Shown here in pieces: positions 57,525-63,873 of a stretch of 64,000 nucleotides of DNA. Numbering within the stretch: position 1 is the first letter of the stretch; each line of letters starts with the position of its first letter. The position numbers and the translations under genes are program-made. Origin of the DNA: Marinomonas sp. TW1 (GTDB lineage: Bacteria > Pseudomonadota > Gammaproteobacteria > Pseudomonadales > Marinomonadaceae); assembly GCF_001625355.1 (NCBI RefSeq), contig NZ_JSEE01000004.1, positions 177,257-241,256 of the forward strand, read 5' to 3'. A model generated the notes under the pieces. That model worked only from the letters and a program-made list of their open reading frames with translations. It was not told the DNA's origin and made no database searches.

Positions 57525-58574
57525 ATGTCTTGGTTAAAGGATAAATGGCAAGCTTTAAAAGAGCGTTTGAACTTTTCAGGCGTCGGAAAAATCGCAGCGG
57601 TTGTGGTATTGGTTTTGGCCGTATTGTTGAGCTTCTTAGGCATGTACTGGAGCAGTGAGCCAGAACAATTTGATGTGGTGGCCAGTGCCAAAGAACAAGC
57701 CGCTGAACGCGGTTACCTAAACAACAGTAAAAAGCTTGTGGTCGGCTACACCACTGCCAGTACCTTACACACGCTAGTGTCGACCTTACTCGACAAGCCA
57801 GGTGGTTTTATCAGTAACGATTTAATGCCGCCAGGTTTGTTTATGGACAACATGCCTGCTTGGGAATTTGGCGTATTGGTTCAATCCCGTGATCTAGCGC
57901 GAGCGTTTCGTAAAGAGTTCAGCCGTTCTCAGTCTCAGTCCACCGAAGACGTGAATTTGAAAATTGCTGAGCCGCAATTTAACTTTGATACCCGAAGCTG
58001 GGCGTTACCATCCAGTGAAAGCGAATACCGCCGTGGTAATAAAGAGCTACTGGAATATCTCGATCGTTTGGCGGGACAAGGCAATAGCAAAGCGAACTTC
58101 TATGCTCGTGCCGACAACTTATCAGATTGGTTGTCTGACGTGAGCACGCGTTTGGGCAGCTTGTCACAACGTCTTTCTGCCAGTGTTGCTAATGTTCGCG
58201 AAAACACCGACCTTGCAGGCGACAGCAGTGCTCGTCAAAGCAATGACTCAGGTACTTATCAATACGTGAAAACCCCTTGGTCCAAAATCGACGACGTGTT
58301 TTATGAAGCGCGTGGTGCGAGCTGGGCGCTGATCCATATTTTGCGTGCTATTGAAGTGGACTTTGTGTTCACCCTACAAGACAAAAATGCCTTGGTTAGC
58401 CTGCGTCAAATCATTCGTGAATTAGAAGCCACGCAAACCAGCATCTGGTCGCCGATCATTTTAAACGGCAGTGGCTTTGGTATGTTGGCGAATCACTCTT
58501 TGGTGATGGCGTCTTACATTTCTCGTGCGAATACGGCCATTATCGACTTACGCCGTTTGCTTGAACAAGGCTAA
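57525..58574 (+). CDS. DUF2333 family membrane-anchored protein
   Basis: 349 residues from the ATG at 57525, chosen because AAGGTGG lies nine bases upstream (a GTG at 57513 sits inside that site). One N-terminal membrane helix (about 24-45) and a large domain outside it that matches DUF2333 throughout (LVVGYTTASTLHTLVSTLLDKPGGF; DNMPAWEFGVLVQSRDLARAFRKEFSRSQS). Homologues are widespread in Pseudomonas and Marinomonas and uncharacterised. Pairing with the lipoprotein gene suggests a two-component envelope module. Confidence 0.82.
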   Translation: MSWLKDKWQALKERLNFSGVGKIAAVVVLVLAVLLSFLGMYWSSEPEQFDVVASAKEQAAERGYLNNSKKLVVGYTTASTLHTLVSTLLDKPGGFISNDLMPPGLFMDNMPAWEFGVLVQSRDLARAFRKEFSRSQSQSTEDVNLKIAEPQFNFDTRSWALPSSESEYRRGNKELLEYLDRLAGQGNSKANFYARADNLSDWLSDVSTRLGSLSQRLSASVANVRENTDLAGDSSARQSNDSGTYQYVKTPWSKIDDVFYEARGASWALIHILRAIEVDFVFTLQDKNALVSLRQIIRELEATQTSIWSPIILNGSGFGMLANHSLVMASYISRANTAIIDLRRLLEQG

Positions 58575-58602
58575 CCCGCCAATCGCATAAGGAAGGGCTG
58601 AA

Positions 58603-59142
58603 GTGGCTTTAAACTGTGTTGTCCGTCACGCTGAGTTTGAAGACGCTTCCGTCATGCTCGACATTTTTCGCCAATGCGACCCGCACTCGACCTTAGCCAA
58701 TCGTCATAACGACATTAACTTGTTGGACGTCATGGACTGGCTAGAAACCATCACAGATCGACACCCCATTTTTATGGCGGAACAAGACCAGCAAGTGATC
58801 GGCTGGTGTTCATTAGAAGCGTTCTACGGTTTACCTTCCTTCGATCAAGCGTGCGAAATTAGCCTATATGTCTTGCCGTCATTGCAAGGTCAAGGGGTTG
58901 GCAAAGCCTTGCTGGAACACGTCATTCAACACCGACAAGAAATTGGCTTTCTGCACCTTGTCGCCTACATCTACGCAGGCAACGACAACAGCTTGAGGTT
59001 CTTCAAAGCCAACGAATTCCAAACATGGGGCAAACTGCCCAACATTGCTCGCAGTGAAGAACGGGTTGAAGACGTATACCTTTTAGGGCGCGAATTTGAG
59101 CTTTTGGATGACAGCAGCGTGATGGAAGAGGAATTCACATGA
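58603..59142 (+). CDS. GNAT-family N-acetyltransferase, phosphinothricin-type
   Basis: 179 residues, starting with GTG at 58603 with AAGGAAGGG upstream. The acetyl-CoA binding motif A is ISLYVLPSLQGQGVGKALLEHV, with Q/R-x-x-G-x-G/A as QGQGVG; the region also has a downstream FLHLVAYIYAGNDNSLRFFKANEF block typical of the phosphinothricin acetyltransferase-like group. Substrate unknown. Its stop overlaps the next ATG by four bases (ATGA at 59139-59142), coupling it to the DUF4250 gene. Confidence 0.86.
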   Translation: MALNCVVRHAEFEDASVMLDIFRQCDPHSTLANRHNDINLLDVMDWLETITDRHPIFMAEQDQQVIGWCSLEAFYGLPSFDQACEISLYVLPSLQGQGVGKALLEHVIQHRQEIGFLHLVAYIYAGNDNSLRFFKANEFQTWGKLPNIARSEERVEDVYLLGREFELLDDSSVMEEEFT

Positions 59143-59345
59143 ACCTAAATAACCAAAACATCGCCAGCATGGACATCAACATGCTGTTCAGCATCATTAA
59201 CCTCAAACTGCGTAATGACTTTTCGAGTTTGTCGTCATTATGTGCCAGTTTTGAGATTGATGAGCAACGGCTCATTGAACGACTCAAGAGTGGTGGGTTT
59301 CACTTTGAAACCAAAGAGAATCAGTTTAAGAGGGATTCCCTCTAG
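59139..59345 (+). CDS. DUF4250 family small protein
   Basis: 68 residues. The pattern D-x-N-M-L-x-S-I-x-N-x-K-L-R (residues 12-25) followed by FSSLSSLCASFEID and ERLKSGGFHFETKENQF matches DUF4250, a small family of unknown function found mostly in Firmicutes and Bacteroidetes-type genomes and some gammaproteobacteria. The ATG overlaps the acetyltransferase stop, so it is translated from the same message. After its stop, the repeat array begins. Confidence 0.8.
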   Translation: MNLNNQNIASMDINMLFSIINLKLRNDFSSLSSLCASFEIDEQRLIERLKSGGFHFETKENQFKRDSL

Positions 59346-59351
59346 CTCATT

Positions 59352-59681
59352 TTTATTCCCTCCCCTTATCAAGGGGAGGGTTAGGGAGGGGTTAGTCCAG
59401 CAGCCTCAAACGAACTCATCACCATCTACAACCAAACCAAATTTCTTGTTCCTTCCCCTTATGTCTTCAAGGGGAAGGCTAGGATGGGGTTAGTCCAGCA
59501 GCCTCAAACGAACTCATTGCCATCTACAACCAAACCAAATCTCTTATTCCCTCCCCTTATGTCTTCAAGGGGAAGGGATGGGGTTAGTCCAGCAACCTCA
59601 AACGAACTCATTGCCATCTACAACCAAACCAAATCTCTTGTTCCTTCTCCTTATTAAGGGGAGGGGATGGGGTTATTGATC
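59352..59681. repeat. Tandem array of four GC-rich stem-loop repeats
   Basis: Four near-identical units of about 98, 94 and 89 bp spacing (59391, 59489, 59583 and 59672 are equivalent points). Each has a strong stem-loop built on CCCCTT/AAGGGG: 59358-59380, 59451-59478, 59549-59577 and 59643-59666. The linker of about 50 bp (GTTAGTCCAGCAGCCTCAAA, then AACGAACTCATTGCCATCTA...) is shared by the first three units and lost in the fourth. No ORF is conserved across units. It looks like an interspersed intergenic repeat family that has amplified locally, not a CRISPR array (repeat, not spacer, is the palindrome). Confidence 0.85.
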
Positions 59682-59747
59682 CTGAGAATTTTTGGGATTT
59701 CCTCGGATTGGCTTTGATTAAGGAGCATTGTTCCGCTCTGCTGAGCG

Positions 59748-59779
59748 GGTAACTTTTGCCAAACGATGCAAAAGTAACC
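59748..59779. repeat. Inverted repeat with 7-bp stem flanked by G/C pairs
   Basis: GGTAACTTTTG and CAAAAGTAACC surround a 10-base centre. The ACTTTTG/CAAAAGT arms are perfect and the outer GGT/ACC bases partly pair. It lies inside the 320-bp stretch between the last stem-loop unit and its fifth copy. This stretch also holds a GGTCTTC/GAAGACC repeat (59887-59914) and no ORF I can support. Confidence 0.55.
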
Positions 59780-60000
59780 AAAAAATCTTTTTCAGAATCA
59801 TAAGGGCTCATTGCTTTTGGATGTTGCCAATGTTTGTACAGGGTTCGCAATTGTAAGGTGTTGAGCTGTTATTATGGTTGGAGAAAGGTCTTCGGTTACT
59901 GACTTGGGAAGACCATAAGGTCGCGCAATCAGGATCGCGTCGAACTGACAAGGGTTGATTGGCTCATTCCCTCTTTTTACGTTTAAAAGCGTTTCAGCCA

Positions 60001-60075
60001 AACCACATCTCTTGTTCCTTCCCCTTATGTCTTCAAGGAGAAGGCTAGGATGGGGTTAGTCCAGCAACCTAACAT
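60001..60075. repeat. Fifth, isolated copy of the stem-loop repeat
   Basis: Stem CCTTCCCCTT...AAGGAGAAGG (60017-60044) followed by GGGGTTAGTCCAGCAACCTA, the same junction as in the tandem array, about 330 bp from it. The separation by unrelated sequence suggests an insertion or a separate hop of the element. Confidence 0.8.
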
Positions 60076-60353
60076 CAACTCAGAGTAAACTACAAAATGT
60101 AGGCCTAATTACCGCAACGAAATCAGACACTAGCGAATGTCTAATTATCCAATTCTTACTCGCTAAAAAACTCAATTTCTTATTGGAAAAATTCAAAACG
60201 CTGTTCTATGATGAAGCTCAAGTAAGGGATGTACGAATGAATTGAGAAGGAGTTTTCCTGCCTGATTTGATCCCGCACCCTGATTTTTTATAAAACGAAT
60301 TTTGATTTTTGTTGCTTCAAAGAGTGACAACAAGATAAGAATATCCGTAGCAA

Positions 60354-60421
60354 AAATAACAGGCCGTGGAAAAATGAAATAACACGCATGCTCATTTTTC
60401 CAGTTTTGGATTTTGTTAATA
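60354..60421. other. Degenerate attC-like stem-loop upstream of the cassette array
   Basis: A perfect 10-bp stem (GGAAAAATGA at 60368-60377, TCATTTTTCC at 60392-60401) is flanked by TAAC on the left (60357-60360) and GTTA on the right (60415-60418). This outline, 68 bp in all, resembles a short attC. The central linkers do not pair as well as in the four clear sites, and the inner AGGCC box has no good partner. It is an alternative to GTTATGT at 60510 as the upstream edge of the first cassette. Apart from this and the repeats, 60076-60535 holds nothing I recognise. Confidence 0.3.
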
Positions 60422-60509
60422 GCTTTATAAAAGCATTACTTTTCAGTTTCTTATAAAGGTATTGTCGAAATTTTGGAATTGTCTAAACGCGCATGCGCAC
60501 TATTAAAAT

Positions 60510-60516
60510 GTTATGT
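60510..60516 (+). other. Candidate integration junction (core site) before cassette 1
   Basis: GTTATGT lies 20 bases ahead of the first cassette ORF, the same leader length as in cassettes 3-5. It differs from the cassette's own tail complement (GTTAAGT, from ACTTAAC at 61547) by one base. It could be the attI core or a degenerate attC end; no integrase gene is near it in the window. Confidence 0.45.
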
Positions 60517-60535
60517 TTCTTATACAAGGATGAGT

Positions 60536-61552
60536 ATGCTTCAAGTAAAAATCCCTCAAAATTTATCCCTAAGAAATGCATTGAATTTCTGTAATCGATT
60601 ATGGGATTTAGAGCACTCTGATGAATATGAGTTTGATTTTGCTAATCTTGGCCGAGTTGAGCCCTTTACAATGGCTTATGTGGCTAATGAGTTAAAAAGG
60701 TTTAGGAAAACTAAACCTGAAAGTAAGTTTACGGCCTTAAATCATCAAAATAAATCATATGCTGCACATATGGGGTTCTTCAGAGCATTTGGGCTTAAGT
60801 TTGGGAATGAGCCTGGTGAAGCTGCGGGTAGTAGTACTTATCTACCCCTTACAATATTAAATGTCTCAGATTTACAAAAAGAAGCGGCAGATTCATACGA
60901 TCATGTAGGCAACATAATTGAAGCAAAGTCGGAGCAAATTGCAAAAATATTAACCCGTCAAAATAGTGGTGATTTGGTCGATACTCTTACGTTCTCTATT
61001 AGAGAGATACTCAGGAACGTTGTTGAGCATTCGGAATCTGAAATCATTGAATATTGTGCTCAGTATTGGCCTACTAAAAATTTAGTTGAACTTGCAGTTC
61101 TGGATACAGGCAATGGAATTATGCATGGGCTATCTACCAACCCATTCCTAAATATTAGTAATGAGAGAGATGCTTTACACCTAGCTATGCTGCCCGGAGT
61201 ATCAGGAAAAATGTATAAGGGTGTTAAAAAGCGAAGGCATGATGAGTGGCAAAATTCTGGGTTCGGACTTTATATGACCAGTCGAATTTGTCGCAATGGT
61301 GGAGATTTTTTTATCGCAAGTAACGATAAAAGTATATTTTTAGATCGCACGTCAAAAAATGATATAGAGTGCAAATATAAGGGAACTGCTTTGAGGCTTC
61401 GGATAGATACAAGTAAAATTTTTTCGTATAGCGAAATGCTCGCCCAATACCGAACTGAAGGCTATGATGCAGCTAAGAAGTTTTCAGGTAAAGATGCAAT
61501 TGAGCCATCTATAGCTTCCACTATGCTAGCTCGGGACTTCCAAGAAACTTAA
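60536..61552 (+). CDS. Integron cassette 1: STAS-like plus GHKL ATPase protein
   Basis: 338 residues from the ATG at 60536 (AAGGATGAG just upstream). N-terminal half (about 1-120) has a STAS/SpoIIAA-like pattern (YEFDFANLGRVEPFTMAYVA). C-terminal half is a GHKL (histidine-kinase/Hsp90-type) ATPase domain: N-box FSIREILRNVVEHSES with Glu157/Asn161, G1 box VLDTGNGIMHG (190-), G2 box NSGFGLYMTSRI (240-), and GT in KGTALRLRI. No phospho-acceptor His domain, so it is not a conventional kinase; anti-sigma-like or molecular-switch ATPases are closer. Its stop codon (61550-61552) lies inside attC1. Function unknown; defence-linked GHKL ATPases are one possibility. Confidence 0.75.
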   Translation: MLQVKIPQNLSLRNALNFCNRLWDLEHSDEYEFDFANLGRVEPFTMAYVANELKRFRKTKPESKFTALNHQNKSYAAHMGFFRAFGLKFGNEPGEAAGSSTYLPLTILNVSDLQKEAADSYDHVGNIIEAKSEQIAKILTRQNSGDLVDTLTFSIREILRNVVEHSESEIIEYCAQYWPTKNLVELAVLDTGNGIMHGLSTNPFLNISNERDALHLAMLPGVSGKMYKGVKKRRHDEWQNSGFGLYMTSRICRNGGDFFIASNDKSIFLDRTSKNDIECKYKGTALRLRIDTSKIFSYSEMLAQYRTEGYDAAKKFSGKDAIEPSIASTMLARDFQET

Positions 61553-61647
61553 CAAGGCCATTAAGTCGGATTCGTAACAGTTGGCTCGGTTCCGCTTCGC
61601 TACACATTTTAGCCAACTGTTACTCACCGTTTATGGCGGCGTTAGGT
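61547..61647 (+). other. attC1, integron recombination site
   Basis: 101 bp from ACTTAAC (core R-Y-Y-Y-A-A-C) to GTTAGGT (G-T-T-R-R-R-Y). The centre folds on a perfect 13-bp inverted repeat, GTAACAGTTGGCT (61574-61586) and AGCCAACTGTTAC (61611-61623). The flanking AACAAGGCC and GGCGGCGTTA boxes are the standard attC ends. Cassette 1 tail ACTTAAC. Confidence 0.93.
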
Positions 61648-61653
61648 GTAAAT

Positions 61654-62007
61654 ATGTCGTGTAGCTGCAACAATCTTGCAAACACTTGTTACGCTGAACC
61701 GAGTGAGATGGAATTCGTCAGAAATTTCGAGTTCATAGAGGTGGATGCTAAGAATTGGCGGCAACTCTATATATGTATGATTTGCAAGCAAGTGTGGTCT
61801 GTGGAACATGAGGAAATAATGAACAAATTTCCTCGCAGAGCATTTAAGCTAAAGGATAAAACAGAATTTTTCACGCATGGTTATCAAGAGGTAATAGAGA
61901 CATTAAAAATTAGCGAGAAAGGTGGCCTTTCAGATAAAGAGTGTTTACAAAAAGGCTGCTCAAATAAAGCATTATTAAACTGTTACTTATGCGCAAAACA
62001 TTATTAA
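61654..62007 (+). CDS. Integron cassette 2: Cys-rich small protein
   Basis: 117 residues from the ATG at 61654, the first Met past the attC1 edge (an in-frame ATG at 61633 is inside attC1). Nine cysteines, mostly in pairs: CSC near the start, CMICKQVW in the middle and CLQKGCSNKALLNCYLCAKH at the end, suggesting one or two zinc sites. The middle is acidic/basic mixed with no membrane segment. I do not recognise a family. It ends just before attC2, and its head (TTAGGT) matches its tail (ACCTAAC). Confidence 0.7.
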   Translation: MSCSCNNLANTCYAEPSEMEFVRNFEFIEVDAKNWRQLYICMICKQVWSVEHEEIMNKFPRRAFKLKDKTEFFTHGYQEVIETLKISEKGGLSDKECLQKGCSNKALLNCYLCAKHY

Positions 62008-62011
62008 AAAC

Positions 62012-62086
62012 ACCTAACAAGGGTAGGCAAAATCGCACCTACGGTGCTGGACTCGCTAACGCTCGCCTTTGCTACCGGCGTTATGC
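62012..62086 (+). other. attC2, integron recombination site
   Basis: 75 bp from ACCTAAC to GTTATGC. Arms GGTAGGCAAA and TTTGCTACC pair with one extrahelical G, the type of unpaired base that sets strand choice in attC folding. ACCTAAC is the exact reverse complement of GTTAGGT at attC1, which shows that cassette 2 runs head to tail from 61642 to this site. Confidence 0.9.
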
Positions 62087-62106
62087 GTTCTTAAAGGTTT
62101 GGTGAT

Positions 62107-62427
62107 ATGAAAGATTTACAGCGTACAATCTGTGAAAAATATAATTCCAAATTCTATGGCATAGATATGAATTTGAAAGTTGGAATCGCTATCCAAACTT
62201 TACATCTGAAACCAATCCATGCGGTCAGAGTTAAACCTGAAAATGGTACAAATGGTTGGTACATTCATTGTGGTGAATATTCAGATGACAATGACTTTTA
62301 TAAACCGTTATGTGCGTTACATCTCGATAAATATTGTCCTGAAATCATTAAGTATTTGGCGCTTGAACCTGAGTTTAATGTCATTACTGATCGCGAAGGC
62401 TATGAGGATGTTTGGCGTACAGAGTAA
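62107..62427 (+). CDS. Integron cassette 3: 106-residue unknown protein
   Basis: 106 residues, acidic C-terminus (ITDREGYEDVWRTE), starting 26 bases after the cassette edge. Segments HAVRVKPENGTNGWYIHCGE and DFYKPLCALHLDKYCPEIIKY resemble small proteins often found in integron cassettes; the G-W...G..D pattern recalls Imm33/DUF2185 immunity-type proteins, but I cannot confirm that. No toxin gene is adjacent. Confidence 0.65.
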   Translation: MKDLQRTICEKYNSKFYGIDMNLKVGIAIQTLHLKPIHAVRVKPENGTNGWYIHCGEYSDDNDFYKPLCALHLDKYCPEIIKYLALEPEFNVITDREGYEDVWRTE

Positions 62428-62431
62428 AAAC

Positions 62432-62530
62432 GCATAACAAGCCAATCAAGCAGGACAAAAAACAGTTTGCTGTTTTCGTGCCTCAAACATTATAGCAAAC
62501 AATTTTTTGCCTCTTATTGGGGCGTTAGCA
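62432..62530 (+). other. attC3, integron recombination site
   Basis: 99 bp from GCATAAC to GTTAGCA. Long arms CCAATCAAGCAGGACAAAAA (62442-) and ...AATTTTTTGCCTCTTATTGG pair extensively after reverse complementing, with a GTTTGCT/AGCAAAC centre. GCATAAC is the reverse complement of GTTATGC at attC2, fixing cassette 3 as 62081-62524. Confidence 0.9.
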
Positions 62531-62546
62531 ATATTCAAGAGTATGT

Positions 62547-63020
62547 ATGCAAATTAATTTTAAAGTGGCTAAATTAGAGGATTCAGAAACCATAGGTTCT
62601 TTGGTTGTTGATCTTACAAATGAAATCTGTGAATTAACCAAAGCGCAGCATTTTGATATTAACCTCAATAGTACAATTGAACGTTGTCGTGAACTAATTC
62701 GTGACGGTCATTACGCTGCAATTATTGGTGAATATCAAAATAAACCTGTTGCCGTTGTTACTTTTACTGAAACATATGCTTTATACGCTGGTGGAAAAAT
62801 TGGTGTAATTCAAGAGTTTTATGTTTCACCTGAGCTTAGAGCTTCAGGTGTTGGTTCTACGTTAATCGAACAAGTTAAAAAATACGGGAGGCTACATGAT
62901 TGGTCATGCATTGAATTATGTACTCCACCTTTACCCGAATTTGAAAGGACATTAGATTTCTATCAAAAAAATGGTTTAACTCCTGTTGGTGGTCGTAAAA
63001 TGAGACAGGCATTGGAGTAA
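62547..63020 (+). CDS. Integron cassette 4: GNAT N-acetyltransferase
   Basis: 157-residue GNAT protein with motif A IGVIQEFYVSPELRASGVGSTL (acetyl-CoA pyrophosphate loop R-A-S-G-V-G-S) and a following LIEQVKKYGRLHDWSCIEL strand-helix. Starts 22 bases after its cassette head. The RASGVG loop and TPPLPEFERTLDFYQKNGL end are typical of small acetyltransferases common in cassettes, some of which modify drugs or toxins; the substrate here is unknown. Confidence 0.85.
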   Translation: MQINFKVAKLEDSETIGSLVVDLTNEICELTKAQHFDINLNSTIERCRELIRDGHYAAIIGEYQNKPVAVVTFTETYALYAGGKIGVIQEFYVSPELRASGVGSTLIEQVKKYGRLHDWSCIELCTPPLPEFERTLDFYQKNGLTPVGGRKMRQALE

Positions 63021-63025
63021 AATAT

Positions 63026-63109
63026 TGCTAACAAGGCCAAGTACAGCAACAGCATTTCCGTTGCGGCTTCGCCTTTACTACAAAGCTGCGCGTGTTGGCG
63101 GCGTTATGT
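63026..63109 (+). other. attC4, integron recombination site
   Basis: 84 bp from TGCTAAC to GTTATGT. GGCCAA/TTGGCG and CAGC/GCTG segments pair, with unpaired middle bases. TGCTAAC is the reverse complement of GTTAGCA at attC3, so cassette 4 is 62525-63103. GTTATGT starts cassette 5. Confidence 0.88.
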
Positions 63110-63128
63110 TTATTAATGAGTTGAAAAA

Positions 63129-63839
63129 ATGGACGATTCAAAGCAAAAAATTGCACTATTCATAGATGCTGATAATGCACCAGCGAGCAAATTCGAAGAT
63201 GTTCTTAGTGAAGTTGCAAAATATGGCGTAGTAACAATAAGAAAAGCCTATGGGAACTGGAAAAAACCTTCCATAAAGGCATGGGAAGACCTTTTACATG
63301 AATACGCTATTCAGCCAGTACAGCAGTACGACTTATCGAAAGGAAAAAACGCATCAGATATAGCACTTGTTATTGATGCTATGGATGTAATGTATACGAA
63401 GGATATAGATGTAATGTGCTTTGTATCATCTGATTGTGATTTTACGCCGATGGTCACTCGCGCCTTAGCAGAAGGCAAGGTGGTGCTAGGGTTTGGTGAA
63501 CGAAAAACACCAACACCTTTCGTAAACGCATGTTCCAAGTTCTTGTTTTTAGACCAAGAGCCAACCAGCAGTGATGCAACTCAAACAAAAACTAAAAACA
63601 TAAAATCTGACACGAAACTAATAAATTTGCTTCGCCAAGCTATTGATGCCACAGAAGAAGATAATGGATGGGCTGCTCTAGGGCCTGTCGGTGCGCATAT
63701 ATCAAATAAAACTTCATTTGATCCCAGAAACTATGGTTACAAAAACCTAAGCAGTCTCATTAAGGCCATAGACTTATTTGAACTGAAACGTGGTTCAGGT
63801 AATTCTTACTTGGTTAAAGATGTGCGAAAGAACAAATAG
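63129..63839 (+). CDS. Integron cassette 5: NYN-domain plus OST-HTH/LOTUS protein
   Basis: 236 residues. N-terminal NYN (LabA-like, PIN-fold) ribonuclease domain about 8-142: acidic cluster FIDADNAP (Asp13/Asp15), KGKNASDIALVIDAMD (Asp77) and SSDCDFTPMV (Asp102/Asp104), all intact. C-terminal OST-HTH/LOTUS domain about 162-232 (LINLLRQAIDATEEDNGWAALG; GYKNLSSLIKAIDLFELK), a fold that binds RNA. Likely an RNA-processing or RNA-degrading enzyme. It is the last ORF of the array and ends 34 bases before the insertion sequence; no attC is seen after it. Confidence 0.85.
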   Translation: MDDSKQKIALFIDADNAPASKFEDVLSEVAKYGVVTIRKAYGNWKKPSIKAWEDLLHEYAIQPVQQYDLSKGKNASDIALVIDAMDVMYTKDIDVMCFVSSDCDFTPMVTRALAEGKVVLGFGERKTPTPFVNACSKFLFLDQEPTSSDATQTKTKNIKSDTKLINLLRQAIDATEEDNGWAALGPVGAHISNKTSFDPRNYGYKNLSSLIKAIDLFELKRGSGNSYLVKDVRKNK

Positions 63840-63873
63840 AATAATTAAGTTCAGAGAACAATTAGGGTCAGAT

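Noticed and set aside
59352..59681. Repeat array considered as a CRISPR
   Set aside because: Units are 89-98 bp with a long palindrome and nearly identical linkers; no unique spacers and no cas genes.
59608..60001. Two minus-strand ORFs of 80 and 67 codons in the repeat region
   Set aside because: They run through inverted repeats and the stem-loop units, lack ribosome sites, and differ in frame from unit to unit.
59346..60535. Search for an integron integrase gene near the array
   Set aside because: No ORF on either strand over 100 codons and no tyrosine-recombinase motifs; intI is absent from the window.
61633..61653. Upstream ATG for the cassette 2 ORF
   Set aside because: It lies inside attC1; cassette translation should start past the recombination point, so 61654 is preferred.
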